Assembly (NCBI GenBank): GCA_022747635.1
Contig: JAKTNV010000010.1
Coordinates: 43,954,027-44,018,026 of the forward strand
DNA: 64,000 bases
Reading direction: 5' to 3'
Source of the DNA: Hetaerina americana
Lineage: Eukaryota > Arthropoda > Insecta > Odonata > Calopterygidae
In this document: positions 24,065-34,174 of the stretch, one piece after another
How positions within the stretch are numbered: the stretch's first letter is position 1
How the letters are laid out: each line of letters opens with the position of its first letter
Notes under the pieces: model-generated
Database searches by the model: none
What the model was told of the DNA's origin: nothing
The model's input: the letters and a program-made list of their open reading frames with translations, nothing else
Made by a program: the position numbers and the translations under genes

Positions 24065-24480
24065 CGCGAGCACTGTGGACACGTCACTTACGGGGGAAGA
24101 TGCTGCTTTGGTAAGGGATGCTAACTCACTGGCGTGGCCTAGGCGAAAATTTATGGATGGAAGTTCAATAGAATGTGATTCAAGCTTATCACATTCCCGA
24201 ATACTACGGCTGTTGCACAAATTGTAATCACTGGGATGTACAGGTTTCTTCGATTTTGTGCAACAAGTACCGTAACTCCGCATTCCCTCGATGCACTACA
24301 TCACGTCTCCCGGCGCATACTGAACGACGTCGGTGTTAGAGCGACTAAGCGACAACAGCGACACGCTGGTGGAGAGTTCTTGCACTCTCCCCGCGGAGGA
24401 AAGGAGGGGAAGCGAGGTCATGAGGGGAGGTAGCTAGGGTAGGCAGAAGAGCCAATCCCGCTGACTGTCGCCCTCCTCTC
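24065..24480 (-). promoter_or_regulatory. GC-rich 5' region of the BTG gene
   Basis: CpG-rich sequence directly upstream of the BTG start. It contains the open extension to 24283, a donor-like CCCGTAAGTGAC at about 24085-24096 with CCACAG closer to the start (so a short 5' intron is conceivable), and an ATTGG box on the minus strand near 24450. No TATA box is obvious. Inferred from position and composition. Confidence 0.35.
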
Positions 24481-24727
24481 ATCATATGGTACGTGTTCTT
24501 ATAAACAAAGTTACCCTTCCCTCCTGTTTTCCGCCATCGCTGCCTCTTAGCACCGTTTTTCCTATGTTTACTATTCCACCCCGGAGAAGATTATCTCTTA
24601 AAACGTGGTTTCCTTTATGCATTTGTTAATGTCTTCAGAGTTGATATCTTCCCTACTCTGTTTAATGTCAATTGCGGAAAAAAACACCTTTAAACCAAAA
24701 CAAACCTCCCTTCCCATTAATTGCAGT

Positions 24728-25248
24728 TAACGAGTATCTTTCGTGTTGGCTCTATCACACCTCTAAGGATCGGGGAGGAGGCAGGCAAGGGGAGGAAGGA
24801 GCATGAACTGCGTGGGGGGCTGTTCGTGGGGAATTGTGTAGAGGGGCGAGAAAGGAGGTGGCGGGCATTGAGGGAGTGTAATGGCGGAGAAGGGAAAAGT
24901 AGTTGACCCGAAAGGCTTGGAAGGAACGCTTCACTGTTGCTATGGCCAATGATGAGGTCGTAAAATCGAATTTTCCATGGCTGCAGTGCTTCTACACGTA
25001 TCGGAGTAATACGAATGTGACGAAATGGGTGCAGGCGTCATCTGGCATTGAATGAAACTCAACAGATACCCGAATAAACATTTGTCAATATTTTTTCTTC
25101 CCCATTTTCACACCTAAAATCATTATAATATACTCGACAGGCCGCATCGATGGGTGACTGTAATGCACGTTTATGTGTAGAGAAAACGAATCCTTAGTTC
25201 TATTTGTTGCACAGTAAAAGTTGATTAAGTTACTCGTAAATTTCCACG
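24728..25248 (+). repeat. Repeat Y, copy 1
   Basis: Aligns in inverted orientation to 43210-43895 over its whole length. Shared blocks include TCTTTCGTGTTG, GATCGGGGAGGAGGCAG, CGAAAGGCTTGG, GCTATGGCCAATGATGAGG, AATGAAACTCAACAGAT and AAAGTTGATTAAGTTAC. About 150 bp present in the other copy (about 43275-43425) are missing here. The family is unknown. No coding motif or terminal repeat was seen. Confidence 0.8.
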
Positions 25249-25249
25249 C

Positions 25250-25565
25250 AAAGTATTGATTCATTTTCAGGCACATATAGTGTCACGCTCATTGTGGGAT
25301 AAGAATCATCTCCGTGGTTTTTTTTTATTAACCAATGTATTAAGAGTTCATTTCGTGTTTGTTTCAGTGCATACAACCGTCTACTTCTAGCAATATTTTT
25401 CGACCGGCAACTCGGTGCCGGACAGGGATTATTACGTATGTCAACACCATAAATATTTAAAAATAAAAGCAATTTTTCTCTATTTATACTTTGTGATGAT
25501 GTATTAAATCCAGTGCTGAGCCCCTGCGTCTCTTGAGCACCGCTTTAATACAGGTTGCGTGTTTA
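25250..25565. other. Unassigned AT-rich stretch
   Basis: Nothing recognised. Confidence 0.4.
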
Positions 25566-25567
25566 TT

Positions 25568-25730
25568 TGTATTTTTTTGTATCCTACAAGCCACCGCCAG
25601 GGTGTGTGGCAGGGGGTGAAAACACAGCAGCCCAATTTTGACCTGAATATTTTTACCTCTACCGCGGTCGGACTATGTTATTCTGATCATGTATCGTTCA
25701 TGGATAAAATATGCTTTGCATCACATAAGA
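25568..25730 (-). mobile_element. CR1-B 3' end fragment, antisense
   Basis: On the minus strand: GATCAGAATAACATAGTCCG, a CGCGGTAGAGGTAAAAATATTCAGGTC block, and a CCCTGCCACACACCCTGGCG hairpin unit. It abuts the plus-strand CR1-B that follows, giving a head-to-head arrangement. Confidence 0.7.
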
Positions 25731-26460
25731 TGCAGTGGTGAACAGAGAAATTCGTTATCTTGCGGACGCAGCAACTTTATCAGCTGACCTAAATTCTATA
25801 TGACGCTAGTGCGACGCTTGGCAATGAGAATTGACTTAAAAAAGAGCATACTGATGAATTGTGTAATTAGAGCAATTACTTCCCGAACGCCTAATAATTC
25901 AGGATTAATGAATAGAAAGCATTTTAACGTCACTCGTGACCTCTTTGGATGAAACACATCCACGTGAATATGTGGACAAGATGAACATAAAATTGGGATT
26001 TGTTGGAAAAGTACTGGGGAAATGTCATGAAAAGGTGGAAGAGAAATATTATCTTGGGCTTGTTAGGCATAAGTTAGAATACAGGTATGCGGATGGGATA
26101 TGGGATCCTCATGAAGTTGGAATGATTGCCGAATTGGATCGCGTGCAGTGAAAAGGAGCTAGATTTGTTTTTACATTGTTATGATAAACTGAGTGGCGCA
26201 ACCAAATTATCAGATGGCCTAGGTTGGGAATCACTCACGAAGCCAAGATTAAATTACAGATTAAATCTCTTGCAAAATTTGATAGGATTTTTCTCAAGCA
26301 ATGATTTTGAAAATATGTTACTACCCCCGTCGTACTGCGGTAGCCGAGATCATGTCAATAAAATAAGAGAGATTAAATGTAGAACAGATGGATTCAAGAT
26401 GAAATTTTTTCCACGAAAGATTAGGGATCATAATAAAACTGCCCGACCGAGATAGGGGTT
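25731..26460 (+). mobile_element. CR1-B remnant, RT FADD box to protein end
   Basis: Starts at the sequence after the FADD box (GATGCAGTGGT) and runs through VGKVLGKCHEKVEEKYYLGLVRHKLEY, GIWDPHEVGMIAELDRVQ, DKLSGATKLSDGLGWESLTKPRLNYRLNLL and HVNKIREIKCRTDGFKMKFFPRKIRD. Two partial open frames (25936-26151, 26126-26455) overlap across a frameshift. It has no 3' tail: it runs into another CR1 piece at 26478. Confidence 0.8.
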
Positions 26461-26477
26461 AAAATATTCAGGTCAAA

Positions 26478-26695
26478 AGTTAGTCTTTTAGTTAGGTTCA
26501 GAACACACGAGTTTAACTATAATGCAAAGGGAATTTTTAAGGCCCCACAACATTTAGGTGGGTTAGACCACAGAGAATAGACAAGGGAGATAGACTCCAA
26601 TGCAGATAGATACAAATACTCGTTCTTTCATCTGGCAGTAATCATCAATCTAAGATATCGAAGTGACGATAGAAATAGGTTGGGCATGGTTAAGC
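26478..26695 (+). mobile_element. CR1-C fragment, last 60 codons and start of 3' UTR
   Basis: Matches the end of the 490-aa CR1-C frame (RFRTNEF.YD, APQHLGGLDH, IDSNADRYKYSFF) with stops and substitutions. Confidence 0.7.
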
Positions 26696-27456
26696 ATGTT
26701 TGTAGGTAAAAATAGATTTTTCATGAATATATTCCTCGGTGTGAGTGTGCCTTGGCATGGTTTTGTTTGTTTTACATATGGTTGCCGTCTATTTCACGGG
26801 TGCTGTTCCAAAACCACCCGCCGCACGCCTTTGCGGGGTATTGGGTAGATCTAGGATTCCTCCACCCACTCTTACCCTCCTCTCGTAATAATTTTTAACA
26901 TACCTAGCGAATATTCTCTAACCCTTATCCTACTTTTTAGTGAACGTTTTCTCCCATGGATCCCGGATACTTGTCTAAATGTTGTTTCCGACTAAAGCAA
27001 AGTACTTAGTCGTCGTATGTATTCTCTCTTATGTTTCCATTTTCCTAAGATCCGTGGAATTAATACTATCTTAAGGCTGAACTGCACATTCTCCTGTTCT
27101 GGGTACCCAATGAAAGGTTGGGGCAAGTGTAACAGCCAACTAACTAATTGACCTTCTCTCGAGTTGCTTCACTCGAGCCCTGGGTTTCAATCGTTAATCT
27201 ACGCGACCCGTCTCTTCCAATGCATCCCCGCGGCCTCACGAGCACTAGTTCGGCAAGAGCAGCAGCCACGACAATTCGGCCTCAGCGGTTTCTCTCGAGA
27301 GTCGCGCGGCGTTGCAACGTCTCTCCCCCATTCATGGTTGCCACCTCCTAGAGTTCTCCTCCCCCACCAGGTGCGTCCGTGACCCCCTCATCCACTCCCC
27401 ACCCCCTCAAACCTTTCACGCCCCCTTCCTTCCCGCACTTACATCGTCAGCCCAAC
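26696..27456 (+). repeat. Repeat X, copy 2
   Basis: Near-identical inverted copy of 11209-11968. Within it: CR1 3'-UTR and hairpin at about 26700-26850 on the plus strand, a reversed CR1 RT scrap at about 26885-26975, then GC-rich sequence to 27456. The right boundary (CATCGTC..GCCCAAC) is exactly where a CR1-B fragment begins. Confidence 0.9.
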
Positions 27457-28080
27457 ACCCGTGTTACCCTCACTCACGACTTCTCCTGGTTGAAACACAT
27501 ACACCTATGGGGAATATGTGGAAAAGCTAAAAAAAAATTAGGATTTATCAGAAATGAATTGGGCGAATTCGATGAAAAGGTTAAAGAAGAACGTTTTCTT
27601 TCGCTTGCAAAGGCCTATTTAGAATATGCTCCTAGTATATGGGATTCTCAAGAAGTTAGATTGGTTGCCGAATTGCATTTCGTGCAGCATAGAGGTGCCA
27701 GATTTGCAAAAAGTTGTTATCGTAAACTGAGTAGCGTAACCAAGATATTAGATGTCCTAGGCTGGAAAGCACTTACGGAGCCAAGATTAAATCACTTGCA
27801 AAATATGGAAGGATGTCTCTTAACCAATGATGTTGAAAATGTATTATTACCCACATCGTATCACGGTAGCCGAGATCAAGCCAATAAAATCACAGAGATT
27901 AATTGTAGAATAGATAGATTTAAGACATCATTTTTTCCACGAACGACGAGGGATCAGAGTAACTTTGTCCGACTGCTGGAGGGGTAAAAATATTCGGGTC
28001 TGAAGTATTCTGGTGTGTGCACACCCCCTGCCACACACCCTAGTGGTTTCTTGAAGGGTATAAAAGAATAAAAAATCAAA
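27457..28080 (+). mobile_element. CR1-B 5'-truncated insertion splitting repeats X and Z
   Basis: Reads TLTHDFSWLKHIHLWGICGKAKKKLGFIRNEL, LEYAPSIWDSQEVRLVAELHFVQHRGARFAKSCYRKLSS, LGWKALTEPRL and RDQANKITEINCRIDRFKTSFFPRTTRDQ in one frame to a stop at 27985, then a CR1-B hairpin variant at about 28018-28055. The frame is uninterrupted for about 170 residues, unusually well kept for CR1-B. A CCCAA repeat at both junctions may be the target-site duplication. Confidence 0.8.
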
Positions 28081-28320
28081 ATACTAAACCCAAGCGAGGG
28101 CTAACTCGAATTTTCTCCGATATCCCTAGGACAGGGATGTTGAACCTAAGGGATTGAGTGCCGAAGTCTATGAAATGAGAGTACCCTCTCGACTCGTTTG
28201 CCAACCCATCGATTGAGATAGATATATCGATTATTTTTACGTCTCTGAGAGGCATAGAATGTTTTTGTAATAAAAAAAAAATTTTCAATGAGATTCACAA
28301 TTATTTGTTTTGGAATAAAC
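28081..28320 (+). repeat. Repeat Z, copy 2
   Basis: Aligns with the reverse complement of 10990-11208 with about 20-25% difference plus small indels, far more diverged than the adjoining X copies. Confidence 0.75.
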
Positions 28321-28499
28321 ATTTTTGTTAGACGTTATAACAAGGGTAATAATGTGTAAATATCATAGCAAATCTCTATCGGTCATTTTTTAGAGCTATT
28401 TATTCTTGGGGTATAAAATTACCTTTTGTCAGAGGAGTCTGCTTGTGATTAGTATTCCTTCTGAGAGATATTTCAGATATTTTCTGCCTTATGCCTGAT

Positions 28500-28503
28500 A
28501 ATT

Positions 28504-28541
<38 letters not shown>

Positions 28542-28555
28542 CTCTCATATATACA

Positions 28556-28589
<34 letters not shown>

Positions 28590-28609
28590 TGTATATATGT
28601 CTGTCTGCC
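28500..28609. repeat. (TA)n microsatellite with flanking ACAGACA/TGTCTGT dyad
   Basis: Two long TA runs. The second is bracketed by ACAGACATA and TATGTCTGT, making a long palindrome at about 28551-28591. It ends exactly at the 5' junction of the truncated CR1-C. Confidence 0.9.
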
Positions 28610-30082
28610 ATGAGCGATCTTACACTGACCAAGCAGGGAATAGTACATCTGCTCCGTAGTATCAAAGCACACAAGGCACCTGGTCCGGAAGAAATACCTG
28701 CTAGAATATTAAAGGAATTAGCTGACGACATTGCCCCATTTTTACATATTGTTTTTCTAAAATCGATAGAAGAAGGCTCAGTGCCTCGCGACTGGAAGCT
28801 AGCCCATATAACTCCCATCTATAAAGGCGGCGATAGGGATAAACCAACCAATTACCGACCCATTTCTTTAACATCGATCTCTTGTAAAATATTGGAACAC
28901 GTTATTGTCACTAACATTATGAAATTTCTTGATAGTAGGAAAATACTAATCCACAACCAGCACGGATTTAGGAAAAGCAGATCTTGCGAAACACAACTTG
29001 GTCTCTTCATTCACGATATACTTAGATCGGGAGAAAACAACACCCAAGTTGATGCAGTATTCCTGGATTTCAAAAAAGCCTTCGACAAAGTCCCACACAA
29101 TAAATTGTTACACAAACTTAAATACTATGGGATCAATGAGAAAATAATTAATTGGATTAGGGACTTCTTGTCAAACCGCAAACAAATAGTAGTCATAGAT
29201 GGGTTGTGCTCAACGGAGAGAGATGTTACTTCGGGCGTCCCCCAGGGAAGTGTAATAGGGCCTCTTCTGTTCTTAATATACATAAATGACTTAAGCACAC
29301 ACGTTAGTAGCAATCTAAGGTTATTTGCTGACGACACGGTGATATACAGGGAAATAAGGAGCCAACTAGATCGCGAGCTACTCTCTAGAGACTTAGACAA
29401 TATCTCGGGATGGTGCAATAAATGGGGATTAACACTTAATATAGATAAATGTGCAGTTTTGAAATTTTGGAATAAAGGAAGCGAGGAACAGGATATAAAC
29501 TACAAAATAGAGGGTTCAGTATTGACTACGGCAAATCAAGTTAAATATTTGGGGGTTGTTCTAACACCACGCCTTTCATGGGGAGCACATATCAGGACAA
29601 TATGCGGATCAGCTTTAAAGAAACTTGGCTTCATAAAACGGGTGGTGGGGAAATGTAATGAAAAAGTTAAAGAGAGGTGTTATTTTGCTCTAGTTAGACC
29701 TCATTTGGAATATGCCGCAAGTATTTGGGATCCGTGGGAGAAAATTTGGCAAAAAGAATTAGATAAAGTCCAGAGAAAATCCGCTAGATTTGTTAAAAAT
29801 TGTTATGATAAAAACACAAGTGTGACAGGTCTCTTAGGGGATTTAGGCTGGGAACCACTTGAAGTGCGGAGAGAACAAGCGAGGCTTAGACTTTTAGAAA
29901 GGTTCAGAACAAACGAGTTTAAATATGACACTGAAGGAATTATAATGGCCCCACACTACTTAGGTAGATCAGACCACAAAGATAAACTAAGGGAGATAGA
30001 TTCCAAGACAGATAGGTACAAATACTCATTCTTTCCCCGAACAATCAGTAATCATAATAGCAAGAAACCGAAGTCACTTTAG
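28610..30082 (+). CDS. CR1-C reverse transcriptase (ORF2 C-terminal 490 aa)
   Basis: An uninterrupted frame covering the RT from just before the fingers to the protein end. Residues 21-28 HKAPGPEE, 61-70 DWKLAHITPI, 82-93 YRPISLTSISCK, 118-128 HGFRKSRSCET, palm box A FLDFKKAFD at 151-159 (Asp153), GVPQGSVIGPLLF at 209-221, catalytic FADD at 239-242, LTLNIDKC after it, KYLGV, then thumb/C-terminal CR1 blocks LEYAASIWDPWEK and YKYSFFPRTI. The endonuclease and ORF1 are missing, so it cannot retrotranspose alone. The ATG at 28610 corresponds to an internal Met of the full protein (compare 52983 on the minus strand), so it is not a native start. The intact frame reflects youth, not necessarily expression. 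Confidence 0.85.
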   Translation: MSDLTLTKQGIVHLLRSIKAHKAPGPEEIPARILKELADDIAPFLHIVFLKSIEEGSVPRDWKLAHITPIYKGGDRDKPTNYRPISLTSISCKILEHVIVTNIMKFLDSRKILIHNQHGFRKSRSCETQLGLFIHDILRSGENNTQVDAVFLDFKKAFDKVPHNKLLHKLKYYGINEKIINWIRDFLSNRKQIVVIDGLCSTERDVTSGVPQGSVIGPLLFLIYINDLSTHVSSNLRLFADDTVIYREIRSQLDRELLSRDLDNISGWCNKWGLTLNIDKCAVLKFWNKGSEEQDINYKIEGSVLTTANQVKYLGVVLTPRLSWGAHIRTICGSALKKLGFIKRVVGKCNEKVKERCYFALVRPHLEYAASIWDPWEKIWQKELDKVQRKSARFVKNCYDKNTSVTGLLGDLGWEPLEVRREQARLRLLERFRTNEFKYDTEGIIMAPHYLGRSDHKDKLREIDSKTDRYKYSFFPRTISNHNSKKPKSL

Positions 30083-30383
30083 AAATATTAAAAACTTTGA
30101 ATTTACAAGTCGGAACAAAATTAAACACTATAGAGATGTTAGGTATACTTTCAGGTGCATGTGTATGTTAGTTGGTAGTTTGAGTGTTTGCATGTGTGTG
30201 GGGTGTAAGTGTTCATGCATGAATGTATGCCATGTTTTTTTTATATATGATTTTGTCGTTATTGCATGCGATTTTTTTTTTATTATTTTTCTTTTCTAAA
30301 TTATGGGTGGTGTCCTAGCACCCCCCGCCACACGCCCTTGCGGCGGCTTGCGGGGTATTGAGTAGATGTAGATGTAGATGTAG
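28610..30383 (+). mobile_element. CR1-C LINE, 5'-truncated, intact RT
   Basis: Comprises the RT frame, a 3' UTR (30083-30320), the GC hairpin with flanking C-run and G-run (about 30322-30357) and a (GATGTA)n tail that passes into TA and TG microsatellite. The same family is at 51236-53752 on the minus strand, about 97% identical in protein over 362 residues, so both copies are young. Confidence 0.9.

Positions 30384-30436
<53 letters not shown>
30384..30436. repeat. (TA)n(TG)n microsatellite
   Basis: About 14 TA units followed by about 12 TG units, continuing directly from the GATGTA tail of the CR1-C element. Confidence 0.9.
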
Positions 30437-30437
<1 letters not shown>

Positions 30438-30591
30438 TGAAGTTATGTATTTGTTAAAACTTTGAATGCAAATTACATTATCATATTCTGGCTCCTCTGA
30501 CTTTATTGTAATTATATGTTTTTGACGCGTTCACGTTTGCTAGAACTGTATGTGCCAGCTGCATATTTTTCTTGCAATGAATCACACGTAG

Positions 30592-31170
30592 GTGATTTCG
30601 TCAGTCAACGAGTCAAAAAAGTTCATTCGCGGCAAATTTATAAAAGATAACACGGAACCTAGGCAGTACAACGTGGATATTAGAAAAGCATTGAGACGCC
30701 AAAGGCTATGTCACGCCAAGATGACAAATATTAGGGATTATATCTCTAGCGACAAACGGAATGAGATCACTTATGATTATAAGATATTTAAGGTGTATTC
30801 ATTGACGGAATTTAGGAAATATTAAGCTAATTCAAAACGAAAAGATTATTAGAAAATTTGAAAGAGAATCCGAGAGCATTTAGGTCGTATGCCAGAGAGG
30901 TTCAGAGAACTAAGTCTACAGTTAAGTCACAAAAAACGATTAAGGCGAAAGAGTAACTAGCATTTTGGAAAAGGCCAATTTATTTAATTCCTTTTTTCAA
31001 AAAGTCTTCACCTTCATCTCTATCAATGGAGCACGACCCAGTATCGAACTCATAACACACTCGAATATTGAATTCATATTTGTTTGTTGACAATCTACAT
31101 ATTCAGCTGGTACCCTTACACCACCTGCCACATAACTTTGCGGCGGCCTGCGGGGTATTGCATAGAAGTA
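30592..31170 (+). mobile_element. CR1 linker fragment and separate 3' terminus
   Basis: 30592-31020 reads GKFIKDNTEPRQYNVDIRKALRRQRLCHAKM and, after breaks, the RIREHLGRMPERFRE region. This is the endonuclease-RT linker of the same subfamily as 16690-18060. At 31115-31165 there is a CR1 hairpin with a decayed tail (GCATAGAAGTAAGTAGAAG). The RT between them is deleted. Confidence 0.7.
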
Positions 31171-31720
31171 AGTAGAAGTTAATCAACGCAACTAAGGCCC
31201 AATTTAATCAACCTATTGTTCATCCTCAGTCTCTAGATCAACAACCGAAGCATTGAATTTACTAATTCATATTTAAGCTTAGTCATAATGGTCACTCATA
31301 TTAATTGATTGCTGGTTTGGCGAATATTTTCATTCTCATTTATGCAGCAATTTCATAATTAATTATTATCCATTCGCGTTTGTGAAACTCATAAAATCAC
31401 CAAAGCGGGAAATAATCGACGGTCAATCATGACGTATTATACGCGTTACCGAATATAATAATTTCAGACAGGTACAAATAATGATCGAACTTAGCGAGTT
31501 TGTCAACTAGATTTACCCACGGAAAGGGTGCCCCATTGCATATTCGCTCGAAACATTCCGCAAATCCAGCAACCAGCCTCCCCGGACTCTTCCTGCTGGA
31601 TTAATCGTTCTTCTCACGGAAAAAGCCACATTCTATGAAAAAGCACCGTAGTCCCAGAAACGCTCGCAGGAAAAGGCTTTTTCCTCGTCAGTTGAGTGTG
31701 AACATTTCGTGATTCGGTCA
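31171..31720. other. Unassigned stretch
   Basis: Nothing recognised. Confidence 0.4.
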
Positions 31721-31723
31721 TTC

Positions 31724-32176
31724 CCGAATGACCTCATTCATGTTCTGTTCATCTGTTTTTAAGTTTCCCTTTCAATCCCTCGTCCCTCTCCGCGGGGGGA
31801 AATTCCTGCTACCTGCAACGTTGGGTCGCATTCCCTGCCTTTTAAAGACTCTTTGGGGGCAGAGTGTTTCGTGGTGCATTTTCATGTGGTGTTTCAATTT
31901 CTTGCTTGTTGTGTCCTGGCTTCCGTGTTGTAGGATGTCTTTCGTGCTGCATCATGGGGTGCAGTTTTTTAGTTGTTTTGCGGTTTATGTGTTTGCATGA
32001 GTATTGGATGAAGGGATTTTTGCATGAGTGTGTGCGCTGCTGTTGGTGTAATTTTCCGTGTTGTTTTTTTTTTTTTGCATGTGGTATTTTTCTTTTTTAC
32101 GGTTGGTGACCTAGCACCCCCCGCCACACGCCCTTGCGGCGGCTTGCGGGGTATTATGTAGATGTAGATGTAGATG
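31724..32176 (+). mobile_element. CR1-A insertion, 3' UTR only
   Basis: Aligns along its length with the 3' UTR of the full-length element (38225-38687): TTCTGTTCATCTGTTTTTAA, CTACCTGCAACGTTGGGTCG, TTTTCATGTGG, the C-run/G-run hairpin and a (GATGTA)n tail. Very 5'-truncated but well preserved, so recent. Open frames within it are chance frames in UTR. Confidence 0.9.
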
Positions 32177-33228
32177 AACAACTCTAAAATCTTTCGGACG
32201 AGCCAGCGCTCTGAGCTTAGCCCGTCGGTTTTCCTTTCTCCCCTGACTTTTCCGATGAAAACGCTGCCGGGTACACTTGGCGAAATTCTTACATTAGGCG
32301 CGAAATGCTTCTGCGATGTAATGGCATAGTAAATAGAATCTAGGGCGATGTCTCTATTGCATGTAAAAATTCTTGCGTTAGCAGGGCTGAGATAATTCCA
32401 GTTTACAGTTTGGAAAGGGTTTGATATTCAATTAAAAGTCCTGAATTCAAAAGAAACTATGTTTGCAAAGTTTACAGGATATGGGGCGACATATATTATT
32501 CAATACTAGCACTAGACTAGCATATCAAAAAGTTTTTCATTTCAAAGCAAAGACATTATAACGTGTGGATCATCTATTGATTGAAGCACATATAGTTTTA
32601 AAACGAGGGGTGAAGACAAAGATACCTACGAGTCTCCATTAAATTCCTTTGCGCTGAAATCCATGCACCAACTTTCATTTCACCAACTGTGGGCGATAGT
32701 ATTCTCGACTTGCTAACGACGGACATACCGTAAAAGGTACTAAATATAGAATAGTGACCACAGAGCAATAAATGCAGTATGGGGAAGAGGGGGTTGGGCA
32801 GGGCATCATGGGGAACTCTTCATCCCTTTCCTTTTGTCCTTCTCGAGGGATCCTTCGCCCCATTTTGCCAAGCACCTACAGGACAATAACCACACGAGAC
32901 TTAGTTCCTGAGATTCATACGTTTGGGGAAGAAGGGCTTAAGATTAGATGCCTTGGAACATTTGGAAATTTCCAAGAACCCTCATTAAAAGGGTATTTTG
33001 GTTAATGACTTGTATTCCTCCCACTCTCCCCTCCTAGACATCCCTCTGTTCCACAGTTCCTTTCTCCCCTGACGCCATGCCCAACTGCCTTCTTCTCCCC
33101 CTTATTCCCTCGCCCCATGCACGCTCACTCACCAGTTTCCCTTCACTTTCCCCTCCTCCCAGTTGCCTGCACCTACCCTGTCCTCAGCTGTGTTCAGTGT
33201 ATAAACAAATTTGTCATCTGCACCTCAC
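32177..33228. other. Unassigned; pyrimidine-rich tract at 33010-33180
   Basis: No gene recognised. The plus strand is strikingly C/T-rich at 33010-33180 just before a Penelope-type terminal motif, so it may be part of that element. Confidence 0.35.
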
Positions 33229-33300
33229 CTAATAATGACTTAGTAGGCCGAAACTTAGGTCTTGATTAATAAAATCGTATATGGAAGAACAAAGTATTCT
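33229..33300 (+). ncRNA. Penelope-type terminal motif, decayed hammerhead-like
   Basis: CTAATAATGAC..TAGGCCGAAACTTAGG, then TTAATAAAAT and TGGAAGAACAAAG: the same order of blocks as the motifs at 8489 and 56933. The CTGATGA core has two substitutions. A GACT/GGCC stem II is only partly pairable. Confidence 0.4.
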
Positions 33301-33390
33301 CTTTTGCAAATACTAAGGCTAACGCCTAATATTGGTGCCTCGAAATTCATAAAAGATTCATTCTCTCACTCACCCTCTATACACAATCTC

Positions 33391-33735
33391 GCAAGAAATG
33401 GGGATTAATGCTTAATAAAGACAAATTCGCAGTTTTGAAATTTTGGAACAAAGGAAGTGGCGAACAGAACATAAACTACGAAATAGAGGGTTCATTACTA
33501 ACTACGGCCAATCACGTGAAATATTTGGGGGTAGTTCTAACATAGTTTATGTAGATGTAACACCACGCCTTTCATGGGGAGCAAATATCAAGACAATATG
33601 CGGATCCGCTTTAAAGAAACTCGGCTTCATTAAACGGGTGGTGGGGAAATGTAATGAAACAGTTAAATATAGGTGTTATTTTGCTCTAGTTAGACCTCAT
33701 TTGGAATTAGCCGAAAGTATTTGGGATCCTTGGGA
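33391..33735 (+). mobile_element. Older CR1-C copy, left half (interrupted by the full-length element)
   Basis: Reads KWGLMLNKDKFAVLKFWNKGSGEQNINYEIEGSLLTTANHVKYLGVVL, a short duplication/insertion, TPRLSWGANIKTICGSALKKLGFIKRVVGKCNE and HLELAESIWDPW. It is cut at WDPW by the CR1-A insertion and resumes at 38688. Confidence 0.9.
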
Positions 33736-33770
33736 TCATTCTCTGCCTGGCTTCTGCCGAGAACAGACGT
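33736..33770 (+). promoter_or_regulatory. Internal Pol II promoter: Initiator plus DPE
   Basis: The element opens with TCATTC (33736-33741), a perfect arthropod Initiator with A+1 at 33738. AGACGT lies at 33765-33770, which is exactly +28 to +33 and fits the DPE consensus RGWYVT. This TATA-less Inr+DPE arrangement at the extreme 5' end is known for jockey-type LINEs and lets each new full-length copy carry its own promoter. Confidence 0.75.
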
Positions 33771-34174
33771 GCTCGAGCTCGCTCCCTAGAACCGGTTCGA
33801 CCCTACCTGAGACTACCTGCGTGCCTGCTGTTACTTCTGTGTTTGTTCTTCCCTAGTGAAGTGTAGTTTAGTGTTAGCTTTAATTTTGTGAAATAGTTAG
33901 TTTATTTAGTTTTTGTGCTGTTTGTTATTAGTTTTTAATAGTTTGGTGGTATTCCTAGTGGGTACTCTTAGTGGCTTGCGGTGGTTTTTGTCCGTCGAAT
34001 CTAATTGGTTATCGGTGAGTGTTTTATTTTCTTTACCATCTTTTTTCTTTCCTTTCTTTACTTACTTACAAAGCGTAACTTATTGATTGAGCTAAATTTA
34101 ACTAACCCCTCTTAGAAATTTTAGCATAGTGTATACAAGTTAGCTTTTGTTGGGAACTCAGTAGTTTAATTAGG

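Noticed and set aside
27128..27457. Solo LTR within repeat X (starts TGTAACAG, ends near AACA)
   Set aside because: No target-site duplication, no inverted TG..CA context shared at both copies, no primer-binding site or internal retroviral-type sequence, and X extends well beyond these limits.
31728..32109. Cys/Phe-rich ORFs repeated at 31.7, 38.2, 48.8 and 60.9 kb
   Set aside because: They recur because they lie in copies of the CR1-A 3' UTR; the frames are not conserved between copies.
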